DNA of 64,000 nt from Varroa destructor (GCF_002443255.2 NW_019211456.1:26843341-26907340), one strand, 5' to 3'; positions 24,801 through 38,632 are shown, counted from the first letter of the stretch. A program made the numbers and translations. The notes: generated from the letters alone by a model not told the origin.

Positions 24801-27800
24801 ACAAAATATTCGCTAAAAGTTCCTGCGAATTGAAATGGCTGAAATGCACCAATTAGTATTCAAGAGACTAATTAAAATATTTGCACTTGGACTGTTGAAT
24901 ATTATAGGCAACAAACTAAGTTGAAGCTAATACTGTCAAGTTGCAAACATTATAGGAGAATTATTTTAGATATCCGATTTTATCGAGGAAACCGTTTATA
25001 TGTACATGTGTCGCGTGTAGAAACCCTAGAAATTGAACCCTGTCAGAATTATGTAAGGGTCCTATATAGTAACCCGTTTATTGAAATTTGACAAGATATC
25101 GTTATAAATATTGCAGTCCCATATCGTACTATTACGCTAGCCAACTACTCTACCTCTCGTTTCCTGGCCACCTTCCATTTAAGCGGCATGTGAGGTGGTA
25201 GCCAAGAGACAGCACTTGGGTGGCAAATTTATCGTCCCTTTAAGCAGGGCAAATACTTGGAGCTATACTGAAGGAACGCGTTATGACCGCATTAATAGCT
25301 GGAAGGTATTAAAAAAAGATATGTGATTAATAGTTTGTTTGGCAAGATCGAAACTGGATTTAGACGTATTCTGTTTTATGTTAAAAGAGGTGACTCATCT
25401 CAGGCAGTCGAGAGAACCTAACGAACAGCTCAAGACAAAACAGCCAGGAAGTTGCTGTGTAAAGTACTCCAGTGGAATGTACACTAGTTGCCGCCACAAA
25501 AAAAAATTGGAACGGCATGATTGTTTATTTACTATTAAGATCGACTATTATTTTTACAAAAGTCACTGATTAATTAATGTAATAAAAAACAGTCTATAGA
25601 TACGAAGTATATACCAGCTACTACGTTTGATTACTACAGAGATACGAAAGCAAAGTTCGAAACAAAGGAAAGTCCGGTTTTCCAATCGGTTGATGTTACT
25701 TGTCTTTTGATGTCTTTGGTTGACTCTATCATCGTCGTAGTTGCTGTTTACTGATAACGGTCACCAGGTCCGTAGAAGCCAAGGAGCTACTGGGTAATGT
25801 TCTGCTCTATAATTTCTTTTCCTACAAAAAGGCTTGACGCTCATTGTTTCTGTCGATTCACTACATTAGGGCATCAAGTCAAACTCCGCTACAATGAGGA
25901 CTGTTCTTATACGCCGTTGTTTTTACACGCACGAAATACGCTCTGAAATAACAGTCCTTTCGTTAGAATTTCAAAATTTTAACGTAATCCATCATAAAAA
26001 CGTTGTTTCACAAAATACAGAAGAATAACAAGTTTTGAACATTATCCCTTTCAGTCGGATACGCTAAGAAGCATGAATAACATTAAAATCATATGATATG
26101 TACAGTTTTTGATGGGTTATATTCCAGTAGCTGAAATAAGACATAATTTTTCAAACACAATGCTTCAGACTAACGCGATTTTATAACACTTTCCTATGCA
26201 GCCCGGTTTGCTTCCGGTACACTTAAATCTTCTATTTTTTACATAAATTATGCTGTTTCAGATACGCATTTCAAATCTAAATGTGTTTGCTGATTTTGGT
26301 GATATTTATTCATTTACTAGAGATCATATTCCGGAATAATTTCTGAGGCTGATTTTGAAAGGAACGTTATCGTCAGCAAAATCGTTGCTGATGTAGAACA
26401 ACTTATTTTAATGTCAGGTTCAATACTGATTTTCTAGAGCAACAGACGGCTAATTACTGGCCTTCGACCAGAAAAATTTGCCTTCTTCTGAAGTGCTTAA
26501 ACAATATAATAAAGGGAATAAAGGGAAATAACAGAGCAGGCTTTATCTGGCTGTGATTTGGCCTGAGTGACAACATAAACCCACCCTGCTTCTAGATGTA
26601 GGTGCCCCCTAAAAGCACAAATTCTGACAATGGACTTCATAGACAGAAACTGTCGCAGCTGCTGGCCATATCCGTTTCTCATATGCTAGACACTCGAGCG
26701 CATTTACCCTAATCTATAATATAATTCGTACCATACTTGACGCTATGTTAATGCTTGTTTACATGAATATACGTTTTGTCGTTTTCGTATTTCAGTGGGC
26801 CGTGTGGTTTTCGAGTTGTGGGAGCACTTGTTTCCGAGTACCGTTGCCAATTTTGTTGCAATTGTAAAGGGTTCCGCGAGAGGCTCTTCTGGGAAGCTCC
26901 TAAGTTATAGGGTAGGTTGGTCATGTCCAATGAGCAGTCTCAACAACAATGGCATAAGCGTGCAAGACACAAGTCAGTCAGTGACGTCAGCTGCGAGTCT
27001 GCATTATGACATCTATGCGTAGATCACATTCTCAGCACGGGGGTAAAAAATGACGATGTTAGCATTTGGTGTACGAACGATGTGTCATTACAGGGAACTC
27101 GCATACATAAAGTGATTCCAAATTTTGCAATTCAAGGAGGCGATGCGGTAAACAACGACGGCACAGGCAGCGACTCAATCTTTGGCAGGTTCTTCCCTAA
27201 TGAGGGACCTTGGATACCGGTGAGAATGCAACTATAATATCTTAAGGAGTAGCTAAGACAAATTCCTAATAGTTTCTTCCGCTGTGGACCTTCAATATGA
27301 CTATTACTATCACTGAACTATTGACTATCACTGAAACTCTTTGTTGCTTGTTTAACGAGCATTATAAGATTGGCGGCGAGTGTAGCAAAAACAGTTACGT
27401 TGTTCAGTTATGCTTTATTTATGTTGCCAAGGGTCATTAAAGCTAATTTAAAATACATTCAAAGAATTGATGAAGTAGTGATTTAATTTGATTCGTAAAT
27501 AACTGAACGTACCAACGATTTCAGCACGACGAGCCTGGACTTCTTGGGATGGCTTCGAATGGCCCAAACACAAATGGATGTCAGTTTTACATTACGACAG
27601 TGCCTGGCTGTGAACATCTGAATGGGCAACACACAGTGTTTGGCAAGGTTATCATGGGCATGGGTGTCATAAGGGAAGTTGAGGTGGTCAGCACTCATAG
27701 TGACGTCCCGGATGAGGTAGATATCTGTGGAGATGATAGTATTGCTAACATTAAAGCTCAATAAGCCTAACCTAGTTAGATTAGTGAGTCGCATTTCAGA

Positions 27801-30800
27801 GCTCGAACTATTTCTTGAAGCCGACAATAACATAAACAGGGAACTCGGAACCTAATACTAAACTAACTTCTGTGGCAGGATATTGTTATCGAAAACTGTG
27901 GCATATTTCAAGTAGGAATGTTGTTGGGACCTGAGGATCCAACGGGTGAAGACAGATACCCACCTTTCCCAGAAGATTGTCCTACCAGCCTTCTTAATCA
28001 ACGGTCTCTTCAGGTAAACATGAAGTAACGATATACTGCTAATATTTTTCGTTATTGTTTCATTCGACAACCTGTAAGATTGATCGAAAGGTAGAGTTCG
28101 TGTCCTTTTAAATGTCTTCTTTTTCTTTTCCATAGCACTGCTTTTTACGTAAACATGTCGCTAAAAGAGGTTCCTCTTTTCTATAAACATATTGTTACTG
28201 TATGATAGACAGAATATTATATCGAGTTGAGGCTAAAACAACAGGTGTTTCTAGCGAAACAAACTAGATTTTCGAGGCTTACTTTATTTCGCCTCTTGCT
28301 GATATAAACGAAATATCAAAGTAGACCGGAATATCCGCGCCGTGTGCGGAGTGAGCTCCTTGTCTGAAAGGAACAGTTGCAAAATGGCGTTTAAAGATGG
28401 CTTCTTAGACCTAGAGTATGAATTTTACTCCAGTCGATACGGATCAACAAGCCATCCCTAAGTCGGCCCAGCAAAAGGGCTATATGATTATCAAATCAAC
28501 AGATATCTTCGCAGGAGAAAAGGCTTCAAAACTAGGGATTTTAAGTAAGATGCATAGAAAACACGGCTCCTCATTGCGTTTCTAACCTGGCACTGGGCAA
28601 CTGACAATTAAAATGACCTATTCTTGCGCGGAATTGTTACAAATGGCAAAAAGTGCAATCTCTTCGTTAGTTTGAAAAAGATAGCACAATAAGCGTCTTC
28701 GGGGAATACGCAGCAGGCAACTCCTGTGATAGCATGTGAATGATGCTACAGATACATCCATAACATTGCATATATACATACTAACGACATGCTGTTAACA
28801 CGAGCATTTATGCAGGACTAAGATATATTGAAGTATGAACCAGTAGGGCCATTTACATGTATGTCAAGGTTAAGCCGCTCTTAGTTAGGAGCAGCTCTCG
28901 GAATGGTATCGACTACAGGATTTTTTGCATCGATGATGGGGGTAACCTTTCACTGGGAAAATCGGGTGTCTGGCAGACGACGTGACGGAGTTCATAAACT
29001 GCAAAAATAGAAGGACAGACTGCTAAGTGCCGGCGTGTCTGTTATTTTCAAATTGTCCTTCTAATAAAACAAGTAATTTTCTCAATTATGGATATCAGGG
29101 TCTGTACCGTTTATTTTTCGAACGTATCCAGGAGTAAACCGTCCATAGGCTTTTGTTCCTTCTAATTCGAATCTTCGTTTGAGCTTCTCACTTATGGCCG
29201 TGTTTTACCAAGGAAGTAGACCAGTCGATTTTTAGCTGAGACGCCGAGGCCTAAGACGCACCTCACGTAGGCCGGTTTGACGCAATTGAGCTCACATAAT
29301 GAACTAGCCGTGAGATACTCCTTTAATAAGTTATATGGCGTTAGATGCAAATTGGAATACAGCGCACGGCTATTGACATCGATTGCCGAAGTTGCTCTGG
29401 GTATGTTCTAGGAGAACTAGAGAGCAAGCTAGTGAAGATTAGGAAACAAATGTAGAAACAGACATAAGCAAAGTTGCGAGGAGGGGCGACGGACGTACAA
29501 AAAATAAATGATAGAATTTGAGCAAAACGCTATGCTCTTTGTTAAGTAAATAACGCATATTACTTTCTGACCAATCTAACTGAATTAATTAAAAAGTTTT
29601 TTCTTAACCAAGACTTTATACTAACGTGTTCTTTAAAAACTTTTTCGTGGGACTGAACAGCTGATTGCTGACATATGATATTCGGTGACGTGCCACCGAA
29701 TAAGACAGTATTGCATTATAGGTGCGCTATTTAATCGAAACACTTCCCGAACACACAGATCTATCTGAAGATATATTTGTTTGTTATAATGTTTGTCTCA
29801 AAATTTTCATTGATTTTATAGCTAATTCACATACGTTTTATATACAGGATGTAACGGCTGCTGCAACACTTATACGAAACGTCGGCAATAACTATTACAA
29901 GAAGAAACAGTACGTAAACGCACACAGTAGATACAAAAAAGCCCAACGGTATCTAAACAAATATCAGGCAAGTGTTACAGAGTAGACCAGAAATGGCCAA
30001 ATAGAATTTCTAGTCTCACGATCAAATTGACAGTTCCTTGCCGTCTACATTGTTAAATAATTAGGAGAACGTTTTTTTTTTATAAGACGTGTATATAAAT
30101 GTCAATGTCTATTTTCCGCTTTACGTCACTGGAACTTCTCAAAACTAAACATTGTTCGTAACTCCAAAGTAATATACGGGAATAATTTGATGATAAATTA
30201 GTGTTTGATCGATGCTTAAATTTTGATATGCGAATATTAACTGACACTGCGCTCGATCGATTTGTTCGATCAGGAGTTAGCCGGTGAGCTTACTGCCTAC
30301 GAGGACGCAGAATTCACTAAAGCAATTCTCCCAAATGTGCTCAATTCAGCCGCGTGTAAAATCAAACTCAAGGAATACGACCAGGCCCTCGAAGCATGCA
30401 ATGAAGTCTTGGATTTGGCACCAAGCAACGCGAAAGGACTTTACCGTCGTGGTCAGGCCTATCATGGCAAGGGGGACTACGACAGAGCCATTGTTAGCCA
30501 TCAATTGTATTAAGAAAAGCTTCTCTTAGCTTCCGATTCGTTATTTTCTTTCATCTAACCCACCACTATTTAGTATATGTGTTCAAATCTGTAGCCGAAA
30601 TCAACATAAACATTCCTCGAATATAGACATTTAAATAATATTAACGATATTTTACTGATTCACATAAAACACAATCTATCAAAAAAAATAGCTTATATGC
30701 TGATGTAACCGTTAATAATAGTATTAACCCAACTTGTTGAGTCCTTTGTAGAGAGACTTGACGCACGCAAACAAACTGGTTCCTACCGATGCATCGATTT

Positions 30801-31593
30801 TGGCCGAACTGAAAGCTTGTCGTGGGGAAAAAGCAACTTATTGCGCAAAAGAGATACAGGTCTACAAGAAATATTTTGCAGGACTTAATGACACCCAGAA
30901 GGCACAAGGTAGGGTTTATTTCTGTTGGGTTACACGGAAATTTTATGCAAGGTGCTAACACCTCCCACTTTTTATTTCTAGGTTACAGGAAAAATATAAT
31001 AATAATAGTAGTAGTAACAGATTTCGTATGTACACATTACTGGGAAAAATGCCTATAATAAAGAAAAGAGTATAATATTTTATTACGTCCATAATTAAAC
31101 ATAATCCAACCACGAATGACACTCGTTAAACAACAAGTGTTGCTTTTGTCGATAAATCTTTCTAAATGTATACCTTATATATATATATGCCGAGCTTTTT
31201 CACAAATCAGTACTTCTACAGTACTTTTCTTCTTGATCTGTTTTTGCAATTTGAAGATTTGGTGCATGTCGAGGCTATTAATTTCTTTTTGTCTATTCTG
31301 TCTTTTTGATTTGTGTTGTAGCAGAAAACGTTCAGCCACAACAGGACCCACAACAACAACATCAGGTTGAAGCTCAGACACAGATGCAACCACAACGACA
31401 AGATGTGGCCCACTCCAACCTCCCGGCGCAGCCTTTTCCGAGTCCACCAAGCGCCAACAATACTCTTCAGTGCCAGCAACAGGAGCCGATCGACCACCAT
31501 GCCGGACCCTCAGGATACGCTCCACCAGTTCAACGAGTCGCAGCGATGCAGGTGCAAGCGAACTCAGACGATAGTGACGACACGATGAGTTAA
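21852..31593 (+). CDS. PPID: PPID, cyclophilin-40 (peptidyl-prolyl isomerase D)
   Basis: Nine coding exons: 21852-21984, 26796-26911, 27094-27219, 27525-27716, 27879-28013, 29848-29967, 30274-30492, 30752-30908 and 31322-31593. Phases agree at every join and the product is 489 residues (human 370). The family is a cytosolic/nuclear Hsp90 co-chaperone in steroid-receptor-type complexes. The cyclophilin domain spans about residues 32-200. Compared with cyclophilin A, Gln145 (Q111) and His161 (H126) are kept and His156 stands where Trp121 is, as in other Cyp40s. Lys89 replaces the catalytic Arg55 and Tyr147 replaces Phe113. Three TPRs follow (about 237-385). The Hsp90 clamp shows Asn248, Asn298, Lys328 and Arg332, with Arg244 for the usual Lys. 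The tail is a Gln/Pro-rich extension of about 90 residues. The ATG at 21852 is the first in frame after a stop; ATGs at 21885 or 21894 would fit the family's length better. Confidence 0.9.
29848..29967 (+). CDS. PPID: PPID exon 6, first TPR, followed by a GC donor
   Basis: This exon codes the first TPR helix pair ([20 protein letters not shown]). It opens after TATACAG and ends TATCAG followed by GCAAGT. AG/GCAAGT is the usual form of the rare GC-AG donor class, and phase 0 fits the next exon at 30274. A GT six bases on (GTTACA) would add two residues in frame, so an alternative donor cannot be excluded. Confidence 0.75.
31322..31593 (+). CDS. PPID: PPID last exon, Gln/Pro-rich C-terminal extension
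   Basis: The acceptor TTGTGTTGTAG joins in phase 1 to the upstream exon, turning the split codon into Ala. The 90 residues are rich in Gln, Pro and Asn and end in an acidic [10 protein letters not shown]. Vertebrate Cyp40 stops shortly after the third TPR, so this tail is extra. The sequence looks disordered, and its function is unknown. Confidence 0.8.
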
Positions 31594-31806
31594 TCAGAGA
31601 TTATCATCATTAACATGATATAAGGATCTAATCCCCTTGTTTCGCCTTACGAGGAGGCGAATAAGGAATAGGCGTGATCCAAGATGATGACTCCAGGAAA
31701 TCGGCGAAAACGCACCAAAGCCAAGCGATAAATACGTCGATGGAGGTGCCCTTAAAGGTGGGTGCCGGTGTGGCACGCCTTTACGCTGAGCGAAATAAGG
31801 AATGTA

Positions 31807-31812
31807 AATAAA
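31807..31812 (+). terminator. PPID polyadenylation signal
   Basis: AATAAA lies about 210 bp after the PPID stop codon, on the same strand, with no closer canonical hexamer. Confidence 0.6.
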
Positions 31813-33516
31813 ACAATGTGAGAAAAAAAGTCGGATTCAGCTTACCCTGTCGTCAGCTCCCTACACCCTAATTTCTTTTGACGATAAAGGAGCGGATCAC
31901 TGATGTAATTACTTTTTGGAGGTGACCATTTCGACCAGACCAAATGTTGCATGTCCAATTCCTCAGAAACGCAGTGAGACATGTTCTTGATATTTCGACC
32001 CTTCGAAGATGATAATTATGATAGCTTTAGAATGAAATGTACCATTTAGATAGATTTATTATCAACTTAGTATCTACCAAGTCGAGAACAACCGTGACAC
32101 ACGACTTATGCCAATAATTAGTACTTTTGCTACTGCTCTTATTATAATTACTATGAAGACTACAGAATTGGACGTGGATCTCGAAAAAGGCGATAAGTAT
32201 GTTTTTTGGCACGACACAAAAGGTGTATTTTGACTGTAGCATCTTACTTCTAGCAAGTCTATAACCAAGGGAAAAATTGGCTTCAGATGTCCAGAATATT
32301 GTGTGTATTATATTTCGCCTGGTTTTATAACAGGACAGAGAAACTATCAATAAGCGAAATCCTATACACATGTGACCAAGGGATGGACACGTTAATAAAT
32401 CTGCGAAGGTTAATGATGCGATTGAATCGTACAGGCAGATCAAGTGACAGGTAAGGTAGAAAGGCAGCCATTGTACCATTTCTGTTAAATATTATATTGA
32501 CACTTTACACGTAACTTTACATAGGCGAGGGTAGAGCACTATAGGCTAAAATTCGGTTGATCCTGTAACTGAAAACAATCGGTGTCACTGAAAGGAAAGA
32601 AATATGCTAGTATACTCGTCAAAGACGCTTTTATCATACAGCCTAAATGGGCTCATTGCAACTTAATGATTTGCGGGGAGATATTAATTGACCTGTATAG
32701 CTCCACAAAAGAGGATTATGTGGGCCACACATGGAACTTTATGGGCTGCCAATGATTTCATGCGGATAAGTCGGTCACTGCACAAAATGAAAGGGTAAAT
32801 GTTTTTTTTTCTAGAAAGGGTTGTGATAATGGCCAGAGAAGTCGATGCTTTATAATTTTACTCCCAAGTTAGGTAAGTGTTACAATTCATTAGGTTCTGC
32901 TGTGCACTGTAAAATTAATTTCCGAATGGGTCAGCTACTAGCACACTCATTAATTGCATTTTATTTGAAAAGTGTGGAGCTACAGTAATAATGTGCGCAC
33001 CGTTCTCTAAAGCCAACTAGACCAGACAGAGACCTGTACAACTGTAGTGGTTATGTATGATTCTAGGACAAACAATTGTCCGCGGTAAATTCTGACCCGT
33101 AATTGTTTCCAGTGTGTCTTGTCTGAACAATGTGTTATGCTAACAGAAATAATCAAAGCTTCTTCAAAAGCAGCCATATGTAATATGTTTCTGACGACAT
33201 CACATGTGGTATAACGAGTGCAAAATTATGATGACTTAGTTTAACTTGACATATATTCATCCCTCTTAAGCCAAGTTATACTTCTAGATTGCTTGGTTCC
33301 TTTAGTTTCGCTGTAATATTAGCATCGATGGCACCCAGTCTCTATGCTCGGAATGCAGTAGCCCATGTAATCCCATTTGAACCTGGCTCATATAGTCCCC
33401 AGGGTAATTATGTAATTTAACGCTACGACTTTTATATAGCGTAATTTGCGTTTAGTTTGCCTTTCAAAAATATAGCTTTGGGTTAAGTGAAAATGTTAGA
33501 AAAAGGAAATTGCTCG

Positions 33517-33520
33517 TATA

Positions 33521-33562
<42 letters not shown>
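33517..33562. repeat. (TA)n microsatellite
   Basis: About 22 TA units with one TG interruption near the left end. Confidence 0.9.
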
Positions 33563-33565
<3 letters not shown>

Positions 33566-35124
33566 CGTGAAGCATACATGTAAGATTTAAACAAGTCGTC
33601 GCTAGGTTAGCCACCTAAATGCGTATACAAGGATAATTAGGATGAGCTACCTATCGAAGTCTAAAACTCGGATAAAAGTTATTACAGCGTTGACGATCTC
33701 TGGTAATGGAAAAAAAAAGGTTATCATGTAATTGCTGGTGTGACGTGACTAATACTACGAGAACTAGATAGCCTACTCTTATTATAATGATTTTCGCTTA
33801 CGTATTAGATGAGCCAAAGATTAAGCTAAAGCGAATATACATACAAAACGTACGTATGCTTCGAAAATATTGTATTCTGCGAATGACAGCCATAAAGGAG
33901 ACTCGTTTATGGTTCAAAAGATATGCCAGAGGTCTATTTTTAACAGGCAGTAGGGCACCTTAACGTGGGCTTGCAATTATGCCCCACTCGATATGTCATG
34001 CATCGCAGTGTGTTGACAAGCGTAATTTTAAATATAGTAGGTTGCTAAGCTTAACCAGCAAATTGCTACAAGGCATCTAAGATCCACTAAATTAGTTGTT
34101 GTTCGCAAAATTGACATGATCGTGAGTTAGGTAAATTTATGAACGTATATATATATATACATCTGTATATATGCTTATAATTGAGTGAGTCTGTACGAGT
34201 AAAGGATATGAAGAAAATCCTGAACAAGAAATGAATGATAAACAAGACTGAATGAAGTGAATTGTCCAAGATCGAAATTTAGTGTCATTATCATGTAGCA
34301 TACGTATCAAGGTAACCAAAATTATGGTGTTCAATATGCAGGGAAGCATATTCTTCCCTCCATTATTTTCACAGTTGCAGTGAAAACAATTTTAATGCTG
34401 ATTAAACTAAAAAGCATTAAAGTAGGATTTGTATGTATTTATGTGGCATTGATATTGTTTATGCGTGAGTAACGAGCTTCGCACGATGACAACTAACACT
34501 CCGATAAGTACGTGTGGCATTAAATACGCTCATCTGACGCCGACTGGGTATTGCAATTGGGGAGACTGTTAAGACACGGCTAGCACACACAAACAGATGC
34601 AAACGAACTACCAACATAAATAAAAAAATAAGTTACCTAAAAGATGAATGAAGTATAAGCTGACTTATACCTTCTATTTGTGTCTTTTACAGGTGCCTAT
34701 TAGCTCATTATTCTGTGTGATAGACTAAGGATACCTTTGTTACCACATAACGTTGAATTCATCATTCTTAACCACGATTGAATTTAATTTTTATGTTGAG
34801 TCATTGAGACTGTGAGATAGTAGTCGTGTTATCTAAAGAGTACCGTGAAAATGTGAAGTTACTATAGCTCTACTATAGCTTATACTTGATACACTTGACG
34901 CCGCAGTATCGTAATGATCCTTTGACATCCGTCCATTGTTTGTTTAGTTCACAACCTAGCCCACAAATCATAGTTCTATCCAAATTCAACTTTATTATCT
35001 TTCATATCCATCTTTGAACCAACAAAACAATGGGTATGAAAGAACAAGTTAGTTAAGAACGATTGACTCACAAACAGGCCGGTTTGCAGGAAGACCTGTC
35101 TGTATGAGCAGTCTAGGAGACGAT

Positions 35125-35298
35125 CTAGCCTCCCGACGTTTTTCCGGACGATTTTCTAAAGTCGCCAAATATTTTCGTGTAGATATTTTGGAGCTTTAGG
35201 TCGTGAAAAATGAAGCGGCCGGCTGCCAAAAGCATCTCTCGAGCGTGCTTCAATGAGTCGCACCACCCAAGGACTTCGCGGGAAGACACTGGCTTTGT
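35125..35298 (-). pseudogene. short coding relic, kinase-like
   Basis: On the minus strand a frame of 57 codons is open between two stops, in sequence clearly GC-richer than its flanks. It contains FIFHDLKLQN followed 6 residues later by FGDFRK. This recalls the catalytic-loop HRDLKxxN and IGDFG motifs of Ser/Thr kinases in the right order. The Arg of HRD is missing, the spacing between the motifs is too short and no other kinase part is near. It could be a decayed insertion, or chance. Confidence 0.25.
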
Positions 35299-38200
35299 AA
35301 TTTAAAATCTAAAAACTTACATATCGTTGCTGTACATAAGCACAGTGTACTTATAGCGTCCTTAGAACAAACAGTTATGATTGCCTGTAAGCAAAATAAT
35401 CCTAGTTTTGGTTTCACCTAGTTAATCACTAGGAATAATCCTAGTTCGGCTACTAAAGAGCTGACTTTCTTCCTGAGGCATAGTTAACAAATCCCGACAA
35501 ATGCGAATTGACGATAGATGCTCATCGTGCACATATTTAGTTTTAATAGGTGGAATTAATGAAATCAGTTATTAGGAATAAGCTTCTGCGGTGTTGCGCA
35601 AAATGGTTTAAAGTCTAATGGATCAAACGGTATAAATAAGACGTTATCGGGAACTAAAAATCCCGAAATGATGGGACAAGGTTGTACGACCTGACAGTAT
35701 ATGAGATACAATTGAACCCATTAGACAAATATAAACTATTTTTTAGGAGCAAGGAGTTATTCTTTGGAGATTTGGCCTTCAGTCGCACCGAACTTAGAGG
35801 TGACGAGTCGAAAAAATAAGCACAGTTTAAAGCTATCCGTGTCTTTTCTAAATTTCTCCCTTAACCATGGGTGACCTGTCAGTAGAGACGTGGTCAAAAC
35901 TCAGCTCTGGTAAAAAAAAACCTTCGTCAAAAACATCGTGAACATGTCTCGGTATTCGGCAGTAACTTGTTCATCTACACTAGCGCAGACAAGCGAGCAT
36001 TCATCAGTACTCACAGTAAGTAAAAGGCTATTACAACACTAAAGAACTTAGTTCCTTTAGTACAGACTACACTTCCGAATAATACTACTTACCAAGAAAT
36101 TGCTGTTCACGTCACGCATATTTATTTTTTCTAACGTAAGTGCAAGTAAGCCACACAACAGAAAATTCATTCTCTTAACTTGGACGGAACTCGTTCTATG
36201 TGTCAGCGAAGATTGTCCGCACACATCCAGTGTGACTAAGCCAAGTCGCTGAGCATTAAAAAAAATCCGACGCGAAAAATGTTGCTTTTTATTTTCCCGC
36301 GATATTATTAGAGCGAAACTATCAGATATCGATTGTGACAATGCGACCTTCGCGCAACATTTTTCTTTATGTAAATATGTGAATTTGATTGCGTCTTATA
36401 CATAAAACCTCAGGTTGGTACTAACGTACATAATATATTAGTCGTTCTTAATTGCTTTCGATTTATTGAGACATAAGAACAAACTGAAAGTTATTCCCTT
36501 CCTTTTCTACATACATCAATGCTGTGCTAAAATTAAGTCAAAATTTTGCTATCAAATAAAATGTACCTGGGTAAAGGTGATACCGTACAGTGCAATGAAA
36601 ATACTTGCATTAGTTGTGTATTGTATAGCGCGACGCTTCGCATTAGAAAAATAGAATAGACGTCTCGTAGGCAGGTGATATATGCGTGCAGTATAGAACA
36701 AAAGCTTACTATAGCAAATGTGACAGGGCGTGTAGTCAATTCACGTTGCAGTAGGACTTACAGTGCCAACTGCATATCTTTTATATTACAACTAGAAATG
36801 CCTACAAGCCAATATCTAGATGTCAACATGGATCAAGATGTGTACAGAAAACATGTAAAGAAACGATGATGATAATGCTATAAGAAAGATCATGATGGTA
36901 GCACACAATGGTTGTGGTCAATTTATTGATTAGTCGGCGCGCACCAACCGAATAGGTCATTGGAAGAAGGGATTAGAACTGGCGAAAAAAAGGTGGCAAG
37001 TAAACGGCAAATAAATATGTATGTATAATTGTGTCTTCAGTCACAGTGCAGTTAACTGGAACCAGGTGAGAATTCGAATTGAAGTGTTTCATACATTGCC
37101 GTGTATGTAGGACAAATGTAAGATGTTGCCAGTCCTGTAAAAAAATCTATTTGCTCATTTTTACAAGTTGGTGATTACTTCGTTGCTGCTCTAATTTGAA
37201 AAATGTGTAGTAAGGAAAATGTCTAAGAAGGACATCGTTGGATATACTCGGAAAAAGAAGTACTGTTGGTCCGGCAACAACTCCTATCACTCTTATCCAT
37301 TTACACATTTAGGTACAAATTATATTCTCTCACTTATTGGTTAATGTTTTTTTATAAAAACGCTGTAAATTACACGTCTGTTAACGGACATAGTATTTTA
37401 ACTTGAGTGTGGAAGTTTAACTTCCAGTCCGGAATTATGAACAAATCATTATTAGTCGCTACTTAGTTATGGAAATATACAACGATACTAGTTCCAATTT
37501 GCTCCGTAGGTCCTTGGAGGCTTTTCCTTCCCATTCAGCAGGAGTACAAGAAAGATAATAGTTTGCACTGTATGCTACAATGTAGGTCTCCAGGTCTGTT
37601 ATTAATTGCGAACTTCTCCAGTGATCTCAAAAATGTTAGCTATTTATTTTTATTCTATGAAAGCCAAATAAAGTTTCATATGATCCATCGATACGATGTC
37701 AATAAGCTTTATTTCATATCGCGCGAGCAAATTTTATTATAATCAAAGACAATGATAGCGACAGAGTTCCAACTTCGAGGTTGCTGAGTATTCTCCTTAG
37801 TCCTGCAATTATCCACTACTCCCACGGTGCAACAGATCGGTAACACACTCAGCTTTCAATCCAAAATAAACTCTCGAGAATTAGAATTAGCAGCAAGTGA
37901 GGTATATCTTAATTTTTTTCCTTACTATTTAGTCAACCAACACGTACCGGCAATCCAGTTTGCAGTAAACCACCTAAGTACTTTTTACACCCGAATTTTT
38001 TGGACTTGCTGTCGACACTGATTCTCCCGACCTGCGGGTTTTGTCGTCACCCACTCATCATTGAATCTTTTGTTACAAACAGATATACTGCTGGAATTAA
38101 ACGCTAACAATATTATCTTAAGCGCGTAATATGCCACGCTGCACTCTTTTCCTCAAAGAATCCTATTTTTTTTTTTACTGCCCTAGGACCACCCTACAAT

Positions 38201-38626
38201 ATAGTATACAAGGCTCGTAGCGTTCCCCCAATTCAAGAAAAGAACTCACTAAATTAGAATCTTGCCGATTTAACCTAGTCTTGTATTACGTAGCTTGTCA
38301 GTCGTCAAGTATATTTGTTGGTAACTTTCAACATCATAACCGTTTTTTTATGTACCTATTAACTAAAATTAAGTTTTCAAGTTACATAATTATGGTTTTT
38401 AACTATAATAGAAAAAAGTTCTTCTGCTTTTTTTGCAAAATATATTTAATCTTGAGGAAAAAACACCTTAAAGATGTGTACCACACTTTACCGTTTCATT
38501 AGCTTTCGCTACTTTTTGTTTATATCATGTAATGACCATTATCATCGTCCATCAATATTTAGATCATGTCTTTTATCCTTGAATAAAATACTTTTCTAGC
38601 ATTAACATCAATCCATCCATGTGTCC

Positions 38627-38632
38627 TTTATT
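38627..38632 (-). terminator. UBA1 polyadenylation signal
   Basis: TTTATT on the plus strand reads AATAAA on the minus strand, about 135 bp after the UBA1 stop codon. Confidence 0.6.

Larger units (their letters stand above)
31813..38626. other. intergenic, AT-rich
   Basis: Lies between two genes that converge (PPID on plus, UBA1 on minus). Only a (TA)n tract at 33517-33562 and the kinase-like relic at 35125-35298 stand out. The 150-codon minus-strand frame at 32027-32479 has no splice context, family resemblance or codon bias that I can see, and I do not call it a gene. Confidence 0.5.

Noticed and set aside
29082..29204. Minus-strand 40-codon frame ([20 protein letters not shown]) inside PPID intron 5
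   Set aside because: Protein-like to the eye, but short, without a good acceptor, and frames of this length are expected by chance.
31175..31525. Minus-strand frames over the last PPID exon
   Set aside because: They are antisense shadows of the Gln-rich PPID exon.
32027..32479. 150-codon minus-strand frame
   Set aside because: AT-rich, hydrophobic, no family resemblance and no splice signals; judged a chance open frame.
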